From: Cyanodermella asteris
Lineage: Eukaryota > Ascomycota > Lecanoromycetes > Ostropales > Stictidaceae
NCBI GenBank assembly: GCA_900618795.1
Contig: UYJD01000001.1
Location: 2,877,239-2,941,238, forward strand
Direction of reading: 5' to 3'
DNA: 64,000 bases
The translations under genes and the position numbers were made by a program. Below, piece by piece: positions 35,093-46,013 of this stretch (its first letter is position 1; the number at the start of each line of letters is the position of its first letter). Under the pieces are notes generated by a model. The model had not been told where the DNA came from, did not search any database, and saw nothing but the letters and a program-made list of their open reading frames with translations.

Positions 35093-36762
35093 TCATGCCA
35101 GGTGGTCATGCCACCCAATCTTATCCTTGATCATCTTCTGGTGCCAAATACTCCACAATGCAATTCCCGCCGCCAGTAAGCTTGCAAAGAACGTTCCCCA
35201 GTACGCTTCGTGATAACACATCCTCCCCTCTAGACACTCCCTCTTATGATCCGGCCTGACATGGCTGTGCGCATCAAAGATCCGCCCATACATCAAATTG
35301 AACACATTCGCAAACACCACCGGGGCGAGAGTCAGAACGCCCCAGTTCGTACTCAGACCCTGCACGCCAAACGTCTCGGCGAGCGCACTGGGGAAGCAGC
35401 CGAAGAGGAAGCCGTACGCGAGACCCGTGAGGCCGGAAAGTAGGAAGAGGTAGTTTGGATTGTCGACCGAGAGGCCGCAGACCTGAGCCAGCAGGAAGAT
35501 TAAGGAGCTGGCGAACAGGCACCAGACGCGGCTGAGGTGCAGGCGCTTCACTACCAGGTCGGAGCCGATTCCGGAGAGGAAGCGGCCGGCGAAGGAGCAG
35601 AAGGAGAGGAGGGAGACGTGGATTGATTGGCGGGCGCGGATGGTTTCGAGGGTTGTGCTGGGGTCGAAGGCGGCCCAGAGGGCTTGAGCCTGCTGAATGT
35701 TAGCGAAACCTTCGACGAGTCGAGAAGCCAAGCTGGGTCAGCACTCACATCATTGCCAATGTTGTTGATCGACATCAAGCCGATTCCGGTCAAGAGACCC
35801 ATGAGAGCGAAATACTGGTAGAATTCGGTGTACTTGAGCATGTGCGCGCCTCTCACATCTGAATAGACAGACTTATGAGCATCCTCCGGCGCAAGCGGTT
35901 CGACGGTGCTAATGGTGTCGTTGGGCACATCATCGTCCTCGCCCTCCTCGAGATCCTCTTCTGGAGCGTCGGTTCGAGGAGAGTGGGACGCGGAAGAGGC
36001 ATCTGGCTGTCTCAGAAAACGTTCTGGACAGGCAGGACTCGTGGTGGTAACCAGAGGGAAATTGCACTTACCTGGTTCTTGTTGGTTGGGCAGAAGCCTT
36101 TTGCTGCTTCCGTTAGATTCGATTCGGCTGAAGCGTCTGCTGCCGCCGGAGGAAATGGGTTTGTAGTCGTGGTAGGGAATGATTCGGAGGAAGAAGAAGG
36201 GTATGAAGATGAGGCTGAAGCAGCCGACGGAAAGAATGAACAGAAACTTGTCGGCTTGATTTGGGGCCGCAAAGCTGGATATCGTCGCGAAGAAGAATGC
36301 CGAAAGACCGAAAGCTGCCAGCGGAAATGCCGTGGCCGTTCCTCGATGATGCGGCCAATTGAGAGCAGACGTCTTGACCGCGCCAGCAAAAGCCATGCAT
36401 CCACCAAGACCCGTGCAGAAATGATATATGCAAAGCAAGGGCAACGGCACCGAGCCCGGTCCAGAGGTGTACGCCAGATGCAGCATCCAGTAACCAAAGC
36501 CCACGAGTACCGCCCCGACCAAAGTCCCTGGCTTAGGTCCTTTTGCGTCCACCATTATGCCGACGGGGATTCCACAGAGGTACATTCCCAAATTCCCAAA
36601 GGTGGCGAGGAGATTCGATTCGGTCGAGGAGAGGTGCATTCGCGCGGCGAACTGCGGGCCCCATGCTGAGAAGACATAATTGGAGCCGCATGCGAGGGAT
36701 ATGAGTGTTGCGGCGACGACTGATATTAGCCGCGCATAGTGTAGCTGCTTGTCCTGCTGCAT
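35093..36762 (-). CDS. MFS transporter, nodulin-like/Mch1-type
   Basis: Two exons, 36762-35749 and 35692-35093, with a phase 0 GTGAGT...CAG intron, give 537 residues with about 12 membrane helices. The nodulin-like N-terminus (YARLISVVAATLISLACGSN ... YVFSAWGPQF) and the conserved NNIGND to QAQALWAAFD junction place it with the plant nodulin-like and fungal Mch1 (monocarboxylate-like) group; substrate unknown. The longer frame begins at GTG, so I use the ATG at 36762 (MQQDKQLHYARL). The central loop is disordered and acidic and contains a possible extra 48-nt in-frame intron (36071-36024). The acceptor of the main intron is a CAGCAG tandem, so two forms differing by one Gln are possible. Confidence 0.85.
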
Positions 36763-37760
36763 CCTGGGCGAATGCCCGCGGCAGTGTCTCTTGAGTTGTT
36801 GTATCACGGAGCTTCCATTCGTGGTAGTCGGTAGCAATGGATGAGTATGTTGAGTGAACACGCGGTCGATTGGCGGCGGCCGTCGGGCCAAAGGAGCCAC
36901 CTAGACCTGACAGAGTCAATGATAGTAATTGCGAACACTGCAAACACGTACTCAAAGTGGGATGCGCTGGTATGTGAAGTATGAAGGGTGGATCAAGAAT
37001 GAGCCCTCGTATCTCGGTGAGCTGATAACGCGGCAATAATATCCCGCTTGTCGCGGCCGATATCCGCCGAGCGGAATCCGTAAAACGACCACCATAGCTC
37101 TGTAGTAAGACCACCCTTATTCTATAAAAATGTCTTCGACCTGACTGTGAGCTTCATTGGGTACAGCAGCGAATTGGCTCTCGAGACCACATGTCGATGC
37201 CCGAGACCAAGGCCTTGTATACTGGAATCTACATACCTGTCGTGTTTATCGGGGGTTTCGAAAGTTCGACCTCATTGACCACCTGCTACCATAACAGCCG
37301 TCTGCAGTGCTTCTGTTAATCGTTGATTATCATTTCATCATCTATCTAAAAAAGTGAGACGTTCTAAGCTGATTCGCTGGCTCCTCAAGTCATACCCAAA
37401 TCCCGCTCAAATGCAGCACACTCCTTATCAATACCAATACAACTTCATGCCTCCACAATCCAGTCCCTTTGATTCAGTATTCACACCGATCAAAAGCGAT
37501 GCGTGCGCCCGTTATGTTTCGTTAAGTCGTCAGTCTTGTGCTAGCTCAAGTCAAAGTGCTAACGTGACGGGAAGACCCCATTCCACTAGCCGACTCGACC
37601 ATCCTCTCTAAAGGCTATATCGTCCAGTGTTGTGGTGTCTTCCAGAAACGACTATGACTTCTGCAATTCCCGCCTTGCGAAGGCTGTTCTTTGTACTTGT
37701 GCACCGTGATGCTGCTTGTGATGCTGCTGGCTGGGGCCAAACCGATCTTGCGATATCCGA
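36763..37760. other. Intergenic, about 1 kb
   Basis: Holds the MFS promoter (by 36763) and the elongin A 3' region (by 37760). No gene recognised; a frame at 37354-37611 has no family resemblance. Confidence 0.45.
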
Positions 37761-38606
37761 TCAACCAACTCTGCGCCGTTTCTGTGGTGGGAGGAATATA
37801 TTCGAGACCGGTTTCTGGCCCACAGGCGCCGGACGTTTGCGTGGTCCGGGAGCTTCGTTCTTCGGGGCATCACCGGCCAATTCGGCTTCGGACAACTTCC
37901 GCTTCTCAACAACATCCACTTTTCTCGCAAAGGCCGGGGCTCGAGAACGTTCTGCTCGAAGCTTGTTGAGCTCTGCTCTCTCTTTCCGTGGCTGTTCCGC
38001 TCTTTTTGCTATCGCGTAGTCCTCCAGCATCGCAGTTGGTGCTTTCCTGACCACGGAAGGATGATGAGTCCTTTTCGGATTGATGATCATCCTCGGCTTC
38101 GGCATGCTCTTGATGTCACTCCTGAGCTTGGTCAAGAGACCTTTGCCGGTGTTAATGCTGGGCTTGGGTGGAGGGGCGGCTGTTCTCCTTGGGGGTGTTC
38201 GGTGGATAACTTTCGTCTGCTTCACCACGATATCCTGCTTTGCTTGTCTCGCCGCACTCATCTTTCCCTGGAGAATCGCTTCAGCTTCAGCTGCCTTTCT
38301 GTCCGTCTTTCTCTTCAATGACTGATACACGTTCCACCAGTCTTTGGGATCTTCTGGCTCGTAGTCGTAGCCGTCTCGTATCGATTTTGGAATGTCTCGG
38401 CTAATGAAAGCCCGCCATAGTTCCGCATCATCACCGATAATCTGTGGTGAGTTCTCCTCGAGTTCGTGTAGTTGTATGGCACTGTCGATCTTGATCAGGA
38501 TTGGCTTGACGATGGAGTAGGGAAGGGTGTCGCCGATGTCGTTGATTCCCTGTCGCATCTGAATGCAGCGCTTCATAGCGAGGTCGAACAATCTAGGGGC
38601 CGGCAT
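37761..38606 (-). CDS. ELA1: Elongin A (RNA polymerase II elongation factor subunit)
   Basis: Single exon, 281 residues. The N-terminal ~130 residues match the elongin A domain: LFDLAMKRCIQMRQGINDIG, a BC-box-like SIVKPILIKI stretch and the F-box-like ENSPQIIGDDAELWRAFISR. In yeast Ela1 binds elongin C and a cullin to ubiquitylate stalled RNA polymerase II. The rest is basic and proline-rich with nuclear-signal patches, ending QKRRRVG. The length fits the fungal family, which is much shorter than the animal protein. It shares a 428-bp divergent promoter with THOC7. Confidence 0.88.
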   Translation of the reverse strand: MPAPRLFDLAMKRCIQMRQGINDIGDTLPYSIVKPILIKIDSAIQLHELEENSPQIIGDDAELWRAFISRDIPKSIRDGYDYEPEDPKDWWNVYQSLKRKTDRKAAEAEAILQGKMSAARQAKQDIVVKQTKVIHRTPPRRTAAPPPKPSINTGKGLLTKLRSDIKSMPKPRMIINPKRTHHPSVVRKAPTAMLEDYAIAKRAEQPRKERAELNKLRAERSRAPAFARKVDVVEKRKLSEAELAGDAPKNEAPGPRKRPAPVGQKPVSNIFLPPQKRRRVG

Positions 38607-39034
38607 GATGAAGCGACTTTGTGAATGGGTTTGTTGTGTGTGAGAACGCTACAGTGGTCGGTGACTGAAGGCGGCGACTGCGTTGTTTAGTGATAGTGGT
38701 GGTGGTTGTAATCTCACGATGCTTCGAAGTGTTCACGGAGGAATGTCAAGACAAGGAAGACACGTTTTACAGCCGTTGAATAGAAGCATCTGGACAAGAG
38801 CAAGGTCGTACATTAATACCATGGTGGTGGAAGAAGCACCGTTGAGCGATCCCAAATGCGGCGGCGGACTGGCGTGAAACCGGTGGCTGGCGCCAAGCTG
38901 TCGCCGATTGAATGGAGTCCGACAATGGAGCTGCAAACACAATCGACCCTGCACAGAATCTTGGTCCTTGAGTCACGAAGTCGCGTCAGATAGCTATTAA
39001 ACATTGCTCTTCACATCTGAGCATTCTATTCAGT
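38607..39034. promoter_or_regulatory. Short divergent promoter, elongin A / THOC7
   Basis: 428 bp separate the two start codons, so transcripts diverge from a shared region. Both genes act in mRNA production. No specific factor site could be assigned. Confidence 0.6.
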
Positions 39035-40056
39035 ATGGCTCCGTTCCAGCCGCTTGCGGAGGCAGATGAAGAGAGTATGTTCGGCCCACGACTTCTCCAG
39101 CAGCTATTGACGTTATGACAGACGCTCTCCACCGGTCACGCCCACTCGCAAATGAAGAAAGATCTTTCAAGCGACTCAGGACCAAGATACTCGGGTCCGA
39201 TGTCTTCTACGCCCAGGACAAGAAAAGCAATGACAAAGTCGCGGACGCAGATGCCGAACCGGAATCTGAAACGACTGCAAAACGAGCGGAAGACTACCAA
39301 AAACTTCGCGAGGATATTCTAGTCGATTTCGCCGCTTTCGAGGCAAACATAGTTCGAACGCAGCTCTTATTTGACGCGAATATCAAAGAGAGGGAGCGAT
39401 ATGCGGCGGAAAAGCTACGAATCCAGGCAGAGGCAGAGAAGGTGCGGAACGACACCACGGAGCTGCGTGGTCAGCTAGAACAGGCCCAGCAAACCCTTGA
39501 ACGTCGGAAAGGCTGGGATAAGCTTGCGGAGAAGATTACCAACAATCGGATGTTACGGACACGCGAAGAGCAGCATGCGAACATTGACAAACTGAATGCG
39601 GAGATTGCAGAACTCGAACAGGAAAGCAAGAACTACGCGGAGACTTGGGCAGAGAGACGGCAACAATTCGGGAGGATCGTTGATGAAGGAATGCAAATGT
39701 TGCGATTGATCAAGGATGAGAAGGAGGAGGTGGAGAGAAGAGAGGGGATGGAAGGACAAGACGATGCCGACGATGGGGATGCCAATTCCGCACGAGGGCG
39801 AATCAGCACTGCTGGGACACCGCGTCCTGACGGAGGCGCGACACCCCTGCATCCGGGAACTGACAATGAGGGACCTGGTGGGTTACTACATCCTCGAACG
39901 AAGTCAGCACGGGGTTCTCCAGGTCCTGAAGCTGAGGGCAGTACGCCAGCGAAGTCGGCCGAAGATGATGCAGATATGGCGGATGAGGGCGAAGTGGAAG
40001 ATGACGGAGTTGAAGGGGCTGAGGCAGGCGATGGGAATCATATGGATACTCAGTGA
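39035..40056 (+). CDS. THOC7: THO complex subunit 7 (Mft1-like)
   Basis: Two exons, 39035-39074 (40 nt) and 39122-40056, joined in phase 1 over a 47-nt GTATGT...GACAG intron, give 324 residues. The THO complex couples transcription elongation to mRNP packaging and export. The start MAPFQPLAEADEEN runs into RPLANEERSFKRLRTKIL, the usual THOC7 opening. A long coiled coil follows (about residues 60-220: EDILVDFAAFEANIVRTQLL and later RREEQ-type heptads). The C-terminal ~100 residues are acidic and low complexity. The pairing with elongin A and convergence with TBCA are positional facts only. Confidence 0.85.
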
Positions 40057-40275
40057 TCTACCCTAAAGACTTTCACCCTGTGATGCCGCTGCACCTAGTT
40101 TTGGAGAATGGCGGCGCATTGAACGAGATCTGAACGGCTTGTGGCGGGAAATGCTATCTGATCACGAGTGGTACCATTATCTGGTCAATAAATTGGTTTC
40201 ATATCATGAGCCCCCTTCCGTTGCGTAGCATGGCTGCCAGCAGCCGAACATCAATATCATACAATTTCCAACCCG

Positions 40276-40718
40276 TCAAGCAATCTCACGATAGCTGGTC
40301 TTTGCTTGGGATATGGCGTCTTTTGCCTTTGTAATCTCTCCCACATTACTTTCTGGTCCTGCAGCAGCTTCCTGAAAGTTTGTTAGCACAATTCGTCCAC
40401 GGTCATTGAAACACTCACCAGCTCGTTCTCAAGCTTCTCCACCGCAGCCTTGATGCGCTCTCTCAGGGATGGAAAGACGGCCTTGGTTTCCTCAAGAGCT
40501 TGTCGCTAATGCACTGATCAGCCCATGTAGATTTGCTAGGAGTAAGATGGATGTACCTCCTGCTTCAGGGTAAATTCGGCATTCTCGTCTCCAGTGGTCT
40601 GTTCAAGCTTGGCAATGCGGGATTGTTGCTGCTCAAGCTCTTTGTGGTAGCTGCCCTCTTCCTTGACCAGGCGCTGTAGTGCCGAGGTCGCGATTGCAAG
40701 AGGCGATGGCGCAGGCAT
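40276..40718 (-). CDS. TBCA: Tubulin-binding cofactor A
   Basis: Three exons, 40718-40557, 40505-40419 and 40371-40276 (introns of 51 and 47 nt, both phase 0), give 114 residues, the normal size. TBCA/Rbl2 is a small three-helix chaperone that captures beta-tubulin during folding. Visible motifs: SPLAIATSALQRLVKEEGSY, KELEQQQSRIAKLE, RQALEETKAVFPSLRERIK and AVEKLENEL, all classic for the family. It ends KTSYREIA. The exons are too short to stand out as long frames, so the gene is easily overlooked. It diverges from PRP6 across 318 bp. Confidence 0.93.
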
Positions 40719-41036
40719 CTTGGTAGATGTAGTTTCGGATCGTCGAATTTGTTCTCCGAGGTAGGCAAGATGATCTCTCAAATCCATTTGCTTGTTGACT
40801 TTCACTCAGAATCTCATCCCGCATTTGAATAGCTTCCTCTTCTGGACTAGCGTGTCGGCAGCCCACTCCGCATGAAGCTTGAAGTCACCCGAACCTCCGC
40901 CCGAAGCTAGCGAGCCCGTGGGCGTAGCTTGGGGCTTTAGCGACATGGCGATCAAGAACTTTTGAGCTTCCCGAGGCGTCATCTGCCTGATCTACTGCCG
41001 ACTGCACCGCGTCGCGCAAGTTTGCTAACCCTCAAC
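40719..41036. promoter_or_regulatory. Short divergent promoter, TBCA / PRP6
   Basis: 318 bp separate the TBCA and PRP6 start codons, so this short region should serve both. No named motif is claimed. Confidence 0.6.
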
Positions 41037-43967
41037 ATGTCCGGTCGCAAGGATTTCATTAGCCAGAGGGCGCCCGAAAACTATGTCGCTGGTCTGGGTC
41101 GAGGTGCGACGGGCTTCACAACCCGGTCGGATCTGGGTTCGCATCGACATGGGCCGGACGAGGAGCAGATGAAGGAGATGCTGGCCAAGAGAGCAGCTGC
41201 TCTGGGTGCCGCTCCTCCGACAGCATACGGAGCTACAGACAAGAAAGAGAAGGGCAAGGACGACGAGGAGGGTGGTGCCGACCCAGAACAGTTCCAGGAT
41301 CCCGACAATGAGACTGGTCTTTTTGCCAGCGGAATGTACGACAGAGAGGACGACGAGGCGGACAGGATATACCAGGAGGTCGACGAAAAGATGGAGAGGA
41401 GGAGAAAAGCACGAAGGTTAGTACGATCCCTTGCCTATGCCCAGACATCTTGTGTGGAACTGGCATATTCATCGATGGTGTGTTTTGAAACAGATTACCA
41501 ACATTGTCCGTCCTCGAAATATAGGGAAGAGAGAGAGAAACGAGAACAGGAAGAATACGAACGAAACAACCCGAAAGTGTCAGAACAGTTTGCGGACCTC
41601 AAACGATCATTAGCGACAGTCACGAATGATGAATGGGCGGCAATACCGGAAGTTGGCGACTTGACGCGAAAGAACAAACGGCAGAAGCAAAACCAACAGA
41701 AGAGGTTCTACGCGGTTCCGGATAGCGTCATTGCCGGCGCAGCAGGGTCGACACAATTCGAGACGAGCGTTCAGGATGATGGTGATACGGGCGATAATGC
41801 GGATGGTACAATGACCAACTTTGCGGATATTGGTGCTGCCAGAGACAAGGTCTTGCAAGTACGATTAGACCAGGCTGCGGGGTCAAGCAACGGCGCGTCA
41901 GGAACGAGTACGAGTATTGATGCGAAAGGTTACATGACGAGCTTGGAGAAGAACCTGCTTGCGAATGACAAACCGGAAGTTGGAGATGTCAAGCGAGTAC
42001 GTCAGTTATTGGAGTCTGTTATCAAAACGAATCCGAAGCACGCGCCTGGGTGGATTGCGGCAGCTCGTCTGGAGGAATTGGCTGGCAAGATTGTCGCTGC
42101 AAGGAATGTCATTGCAAGGGGATGTGAGATATGTCCGAAGAGCGAAGATTTGTGGCTGGAAAATATACGACTGAACGGCGAGAACAAACACAACGCCAGG
42201 GTCATTGCGGCCAATGCGATCAAGCAGAACGACCGCTCGACACGCTTATGGATTGAAGCAATGAGGTTGGAGGAGAAACTGGACGCCAAGAAACGAGTTA
42301 TTCGCAAAGCCATCGATCACATACCGCAGTCTGTCAACGTGTGGAAGGAAGCTGTCAACCTGGAAGAGAACATTGAGGATGCGAGAATGATGCTCGGCAA
42401 AGCGACTGAAGTCATTCCACAGTCCGAAGATCTTTGGCTTGCTCTGGCACGCCTTGAGACTGCTGAGAATGCGCAGAAGGTTCTCAATGCAGCTCGCAAG
42501 CGAATACCGACGAGCTATCTGATTTGGTTGGCGGCTGTGAGACTGGTTGAGCAGACAAGCGGCGACGCAGACAGAGTCGATCAGGTCATGAACCGTACTG
42601 TAAAGGCATTGGCCAAGGAGTCGGCGATGTTGAAGCGCGAGGAGTGGATAGAGCAGGCAGAGAAGTGCGAAGAGGAGGGAGCTGTTCTTACTTGTGGTGC
42701 TATTGTCCGACAGACACTTGGCTATGGTATGGACGAAGATGATGATCGGTTGGCAGCATGGCTGGATGATGCGTTGACGTGTTTGAAGAGAGAGCGCTAC
42801 GAAACAGCCCGAGCGATGTATGCCTATACATTGAGGGTTTTTCCCACGGCTCGAAATGCGTGGCAAGCAGCGGCTGCGCTCGAGAAAGAACATGGTACGA
42901 AAGCGGCGCTGGAGCAAGTGCTTGAAAAAGCAGTTGAAGCGTGTCCGCAGGGCGAGGATCTTTGGATGCAGCTGGCGAAAGAGAAGTGGCAAGCAGGAGA
43001 CCTGGATGGCGCGAGGAGAGTGCTTGGGCGAGCTTTCACACAGAACGAAAATAACGAGGATATCTGGCTTGCGGCTGTCAAGCTTGAAGCGGACAACAAC
43101 GAGACGGATCAAGCGAGAGAGTTGTTATCTACGGCACGGGTCAACGCTGGCACGGATCGTGTCTGGATCAAGTCCGTTGCGTTTGAAAGAAATGTCGGCA
43201 GGGACGAAGATGCTTTGGACATGGTGAACGAAGGCCTTCAGAAGCATCCGAGGGCTGACAAGCTTTGGATGCAAAAGGGTCAAATTTATCAGGCACAGGG
43301 GAAGATTCCACAAGCTCGCGAGGCTTTCTCGACAGGGACGAGAGCATGCCCGAAGTCGGTCCCGCTGTGGTTGTTGTTTTCGCGGCTTGAAGAACAGACT
43401 GGAGCGATTGTGAAAGCCCGGTCCGTTCTCGATCGCGCACGCCTTGCTGTTCCCAAGAATGAGCTGCTATGGACCGAGAGTGTACGCATCGAGTTGCGTG
43501 CTGGAAATACGGGCCAAGCAAGAACCGTGATGGCGAAAGCGTTGCAGGAGGTTCCGACAAGTGGTTTGTTGTGGACTGAGAATATTATGCACCTCGTCGA
43601 GCGACCACAACGGCGCGCCCGACTTCTCGAAGCCATCAAGAAGAACGATAGGTCGCCGCAGCTGTTTGTTACGGCGGCGCGAGTCTTCTGGGCAGCAAGG
43701 GCGCTCGACAAAGCTGCGACGTGGTTTGAGAAGGCGTTGGTGTTGGATCCGGATCAGGGCGATACGTGGGCACGGTATTACAAGTTTCTGCTGGAGCATG
43801 GCACGGAAGAGAAGAAGGAAGACGTGAAGCAGAAGATTGTCAATGTGGAGCCAAAGCACGGCGAGACGTGGGCGCCCGTGGTCAAGGATCCGGCGTTGAT
43901 TTCGAAGGGGGAAGTCAAGAGTCCGTTGGATGTGTTGATGAAGGTGGTTGAACGGCTGAAGTCATAG
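41037..43967 (+). CDS. PRP6: Pre-mRNA splicing factor Prp6/Prp1
   Basis: Two exons, 41037-41416 and 41525-43967, joined in phase 2, give 940 residues. Prp6 is a U4/U6.U5 tri-snRNP bridge. The N-terminal PRP1 domain reads FISQRAPENYVAGLGRGATG and GMYDREDDEADRIYQEVDEK. The splice restores RRRKARREEREKREQEEYER, as expected. From about residue 270 the protein is a long array of HAT/TPR-like helical repeats (repeated W-x-x-A-x-x-E patterns such as LWLENIRLNGE, VWKEAVNLEEN, LWLALARLE). The intron is 108 nt and has no in-frame stop, so an unspliced reading would falsely insert 36 residues. The apparent earlier start is TTG; the ATG at 41037 (MSGRKDF) is the family start. Confidence 0.95.
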   Translation: MSGRKDFISQRAPENYVAGLGRGATGFTTRSDLGSHRHGPDEEQMKEMLAKRAAALGAAPPTAYGATDKKEKGKDDEEGGADPEQFQDPDNETGLFASGMYDREDDEADRIYQEVDEKMERRRKARRLVRSLAYAQTSCVELAYSSMVCFETDYQHCPSSKYREEREKREQEEYERNNPKVSEQFADLKRSLATVTNDEWAAIPEVGDLTRKNKRQKQNQQKRFYAVPDSVIAGAAGSTQFETSVQDDGDTGDNADGTMTNFADIGAARDKVLQVRLDQAAGSSNGASGTSTSIDAKGYMTSLEKNLLANDKPEVGDVKRVRQLLESVIKTNPKHAPGWIAAARLEELAGKIVAARNVIARGCEICPKSEDLWLENIRLNGENKHNARVIAANAIKQNDRSTRLWIEAMRLEEKLDAKKRVIRKAIDHIPQSVNVWKEAVNLEENIEDARMMLGKATEVIPQSEDLWLALARLETAENAQKVLNAARKRIPTSYLIWLAAVRLVEQTSGDADRVDQVMNRTVKALAKESAMLKREEWIEQAEKCEEEGAVLTCGAIVRQTLGYGMDEDDDRLAAWLDDALTCLKRERYETARAMYAYTLRVFPTARNAWQAAAALEKEHGTKAALEQVLEKAVEACPQGEDLWMQLAKEKWQAGDLDGARRVLGRAFTQNENNEDIWLAAVKLEADNNETDQARELLSTARVNAGTDRVWIKSVAFERNVGRDEDALDMVNEGLQKHPRADKLWMQKGQIYQAQGKIPQAREAFSTGTRACPKSVPLWLLFSRLEEQTGAIVKARSVLDRARLAVPKNELLWTESVRIELRAGNTGQARTVMAKALQEVPTSGLLWTENIMHLVERPQRRARLLEAIKKNDRSPQLFVTAARVFWAARALDKAATWFEKALVLDPDQGDTWARYYKFLLEHGTEEKKEDVKQKIVNVEPKHGETWAPVVKDPALISKGEVKSPLDVLMKVVERLKS

Positions 43968-44745
43968 GTATTGACACGAGACGATACCAATTTGATTCAT
44001 GTTCACACTCAATCGAGTCACTGTATATCCCACACTTCCTTGCTTCTGATGCGCGAGTCGTCACTTGTGGGTTGTTGAGTCTGGCGCAGCCTGGTTTGTC
44101 AGCAGCTCCAGCTCGCTTTGTTGCAGATGAGCAAACAATCCTTCCACCTCGACGAACAGACTCACGATTGACTGGCCCCTGAATCATTGCAATGCCTTGT
44201 TCTTGAGGCAGGAGCAGAGTCGATCAAATGGAGTGTGCAGTCATGACATGGCCGGACAGAGACAATCGAGTGAATCATTTCTGGTCGTCCTGGACCGTAT
44301 TCACCGGTTCGTCTGAATCCGAGCATCTCCTTGATTCTGATGCGCGTGCACGATGCCGAAAAATTTCTTCCTGCCAATTCTTGAGGCCAGCTTGGCTGCA
44401 TGATGCTTTCCTGGCTCCATTTGAAGTGTGCTGCATTTCTCCCTTGACAAGCTGCCGTCGTTTGCACTTCACGTCAACCCACTTCACCTCACGGCAATTT
44501 GTCAACGTATTCGTTCTGGCGCTTCACCTGCCACGCGAGTCATAGTCGGCGTTTTGGAGGGGTCAGACATCGGATACTGGCATATCGCAGACCGCTAGCA
44601 TCGTCGGTTCTTGACAACGCAACTGTACAGTCTCGTCCCTGCCGAAACGATCACCATTCTCGGCCGCCCCTGAACGTTCTCACTCGAAAACATCTGCGCT
44701 TCCTGCATCTTCAACGAGCTACTCACCATACGAACGAGCAGCAAC
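43968..44745. other. Intergenic
   Basis: 0.78 kb between PRP6 and the UstYa-like gene in the same orientation. No gene recognised. Confidence 0.45.
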
Positions 44746-45441
44746 ATGAAGTTTGATAACGAGAGAAAAGAGCCGCGCTCGTGGACCTGCGAGAGAATCA
44801 TCGGCATCGGCATCGCGTTCTTCATCTTCTTCATCACCACCTGCATCGTCATCGCTGGTCCCGTCATGTACTTCCGCAACGCCCTTTTCGCACCGGATTG
44901 TCCAGGACTACTCTCCTCTCCGTCGTCACCTCTGTCAATTTCGATCGACGACGACGCCAAACTCGCCACTACCATCTCCAACGCCTCCAACCTCACGGTC
45001 CTCCGCTCCCCTTGCGGCAACACTCCCGCCGAAGCGCGCAACGCCGGCTGCATCTTCGATCCAAACTCCTTCGTCTGGTCGCACCCACGCTGTTACAACG
45101 CAGACCTCGCCGTCGAATTCATTCACCTGAAGGACTGGTCCTGGTACGCGGACGAGTCCCTGACCCGCAGGCTCTCGTTCGAGGAGGTCATGACGAGCGA
45201 GTGGGACATGGTGGTCGTGACGATGGAGTATCATGTGCATCACTGTCTGTTCATGTGGAAGCTGCTGCATCACCAGGCGTTGGGTCCGTATGGGAAGATG
45301 GGGGTGGACAGCTATATCGGGAACTTTAACCACACGATGCATTGTGCGGGGTTGGTGCATGGGAACGATGAGGTGGACACGAGGTTGGATAAGTTTGAGA
45401 CGAAGATCAGGATCAAGTATCCGGACTGTGGGGTTGAGTAA
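44746..45441 (+). CDS. UstYa-like (DUF3328-related) single-pass membrane protein
   Basis: 231 residues from an ATG, one exon. A membrane helix lies at about residues 18-45 (IIGIGIAFFIFFITTCIVIA). The lumenal part has a Cys-rich stretch and WYADESLTR, then paired histidine motifs YHVHHCLFMWK and HTMHC. HxxHC-type motifs are the hallmark of UstYa-family proteins, which act in oxidation or cyclisation of fungal peptide products. The spacing here differs from typical UstYa, so it may be a related but separate family. No precursor-peptide gene or tailoring enzymes are seen beside it, so a biosynthetic role is not supported by context. Confidence 0.5.
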   Translation: MKFDNERKEPRSWTCERIIGIGIAFFIFFITTCIVIAGPVMYFRNALFAPDCPGLLSSPSSPLSISIDDDAKLATTISNASNLTVLRSPCGNTPAEARNAGCIFDPNSFVWSHPRCYNADLAVEFIHLKDWSWYADESLTRRLSFEEVMTSEWDMVVVTMEYHVHHCLFMWKLLHHQALGPYGKMGVDSYIGNFNHTMHCAGLVHGNDEVDTRLDKFETKIRIKYPDCGVE

Positions 45442-46013
45442 AAGGGAATGCTGCATAACCGACATTGGGGCGGAAGATAAGACATCGGCTGTGGAGAGGC
45501 CGGCAACTCTGTGTTTGAAGAGACAGTGACATCGTGCCTGAAGAGATGGATTAATACCGAATGAACGCAAGGAAACTGCCCGCGAAGCTTTCCTTCACAG
45601 TCGCCGACCAGTCAAAGTGATGTCCAGCTCCTCGAGACTGAGGATGGCTTGATTGGCTTGAATCCGTGGATGAAGCTCGTGGAGGACCTTTCGCCGAACG
45701 CTACAGACTTTGCGAGGACTGGATCGAACAAGCACCAGGTCTCCTGATTAATCGACTTGGACCCGTTGAGCATCGCCCGTAGTTAGCCTCTCGCGGAACG
45801 ACAAGGACTTGGACGGAATCCTTGTCCCTGGATCGAATAGTGAACGCTACTGAGCGCAAAAAAACGTCAGTACAGACAATCACATCATCTTCACATCTCT
45901 GCAATCTCGCACGCCGAACAAGTCTGAGAGAATCTCATTTTGAAGAATCATGAACGTGAAAAATGACGCTAACATGCTTGCAAGTCCGCTCGCCGCACAA
46001 CAAACTCCGCCCG
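45442..46013. other. Convergent intergenic region
   Basis: 0.57 kb between the UstYa-like stop and the MFS stop. It holds both 3' ends, and no gene was recognised. Confidence 0.45.

Noticed and set aside
35846-36669. Plus-strand frame of 264 codons antisense to the MFS gene
   Set aside because: Opposite to a clear 12-helix transporter; charged filler without motifs.
42246-43112. Minus-strand frame (288 codons) inside PRP6
   Set aside because: Antisense shadow of the HAT-repeat region with no similarity of its own.
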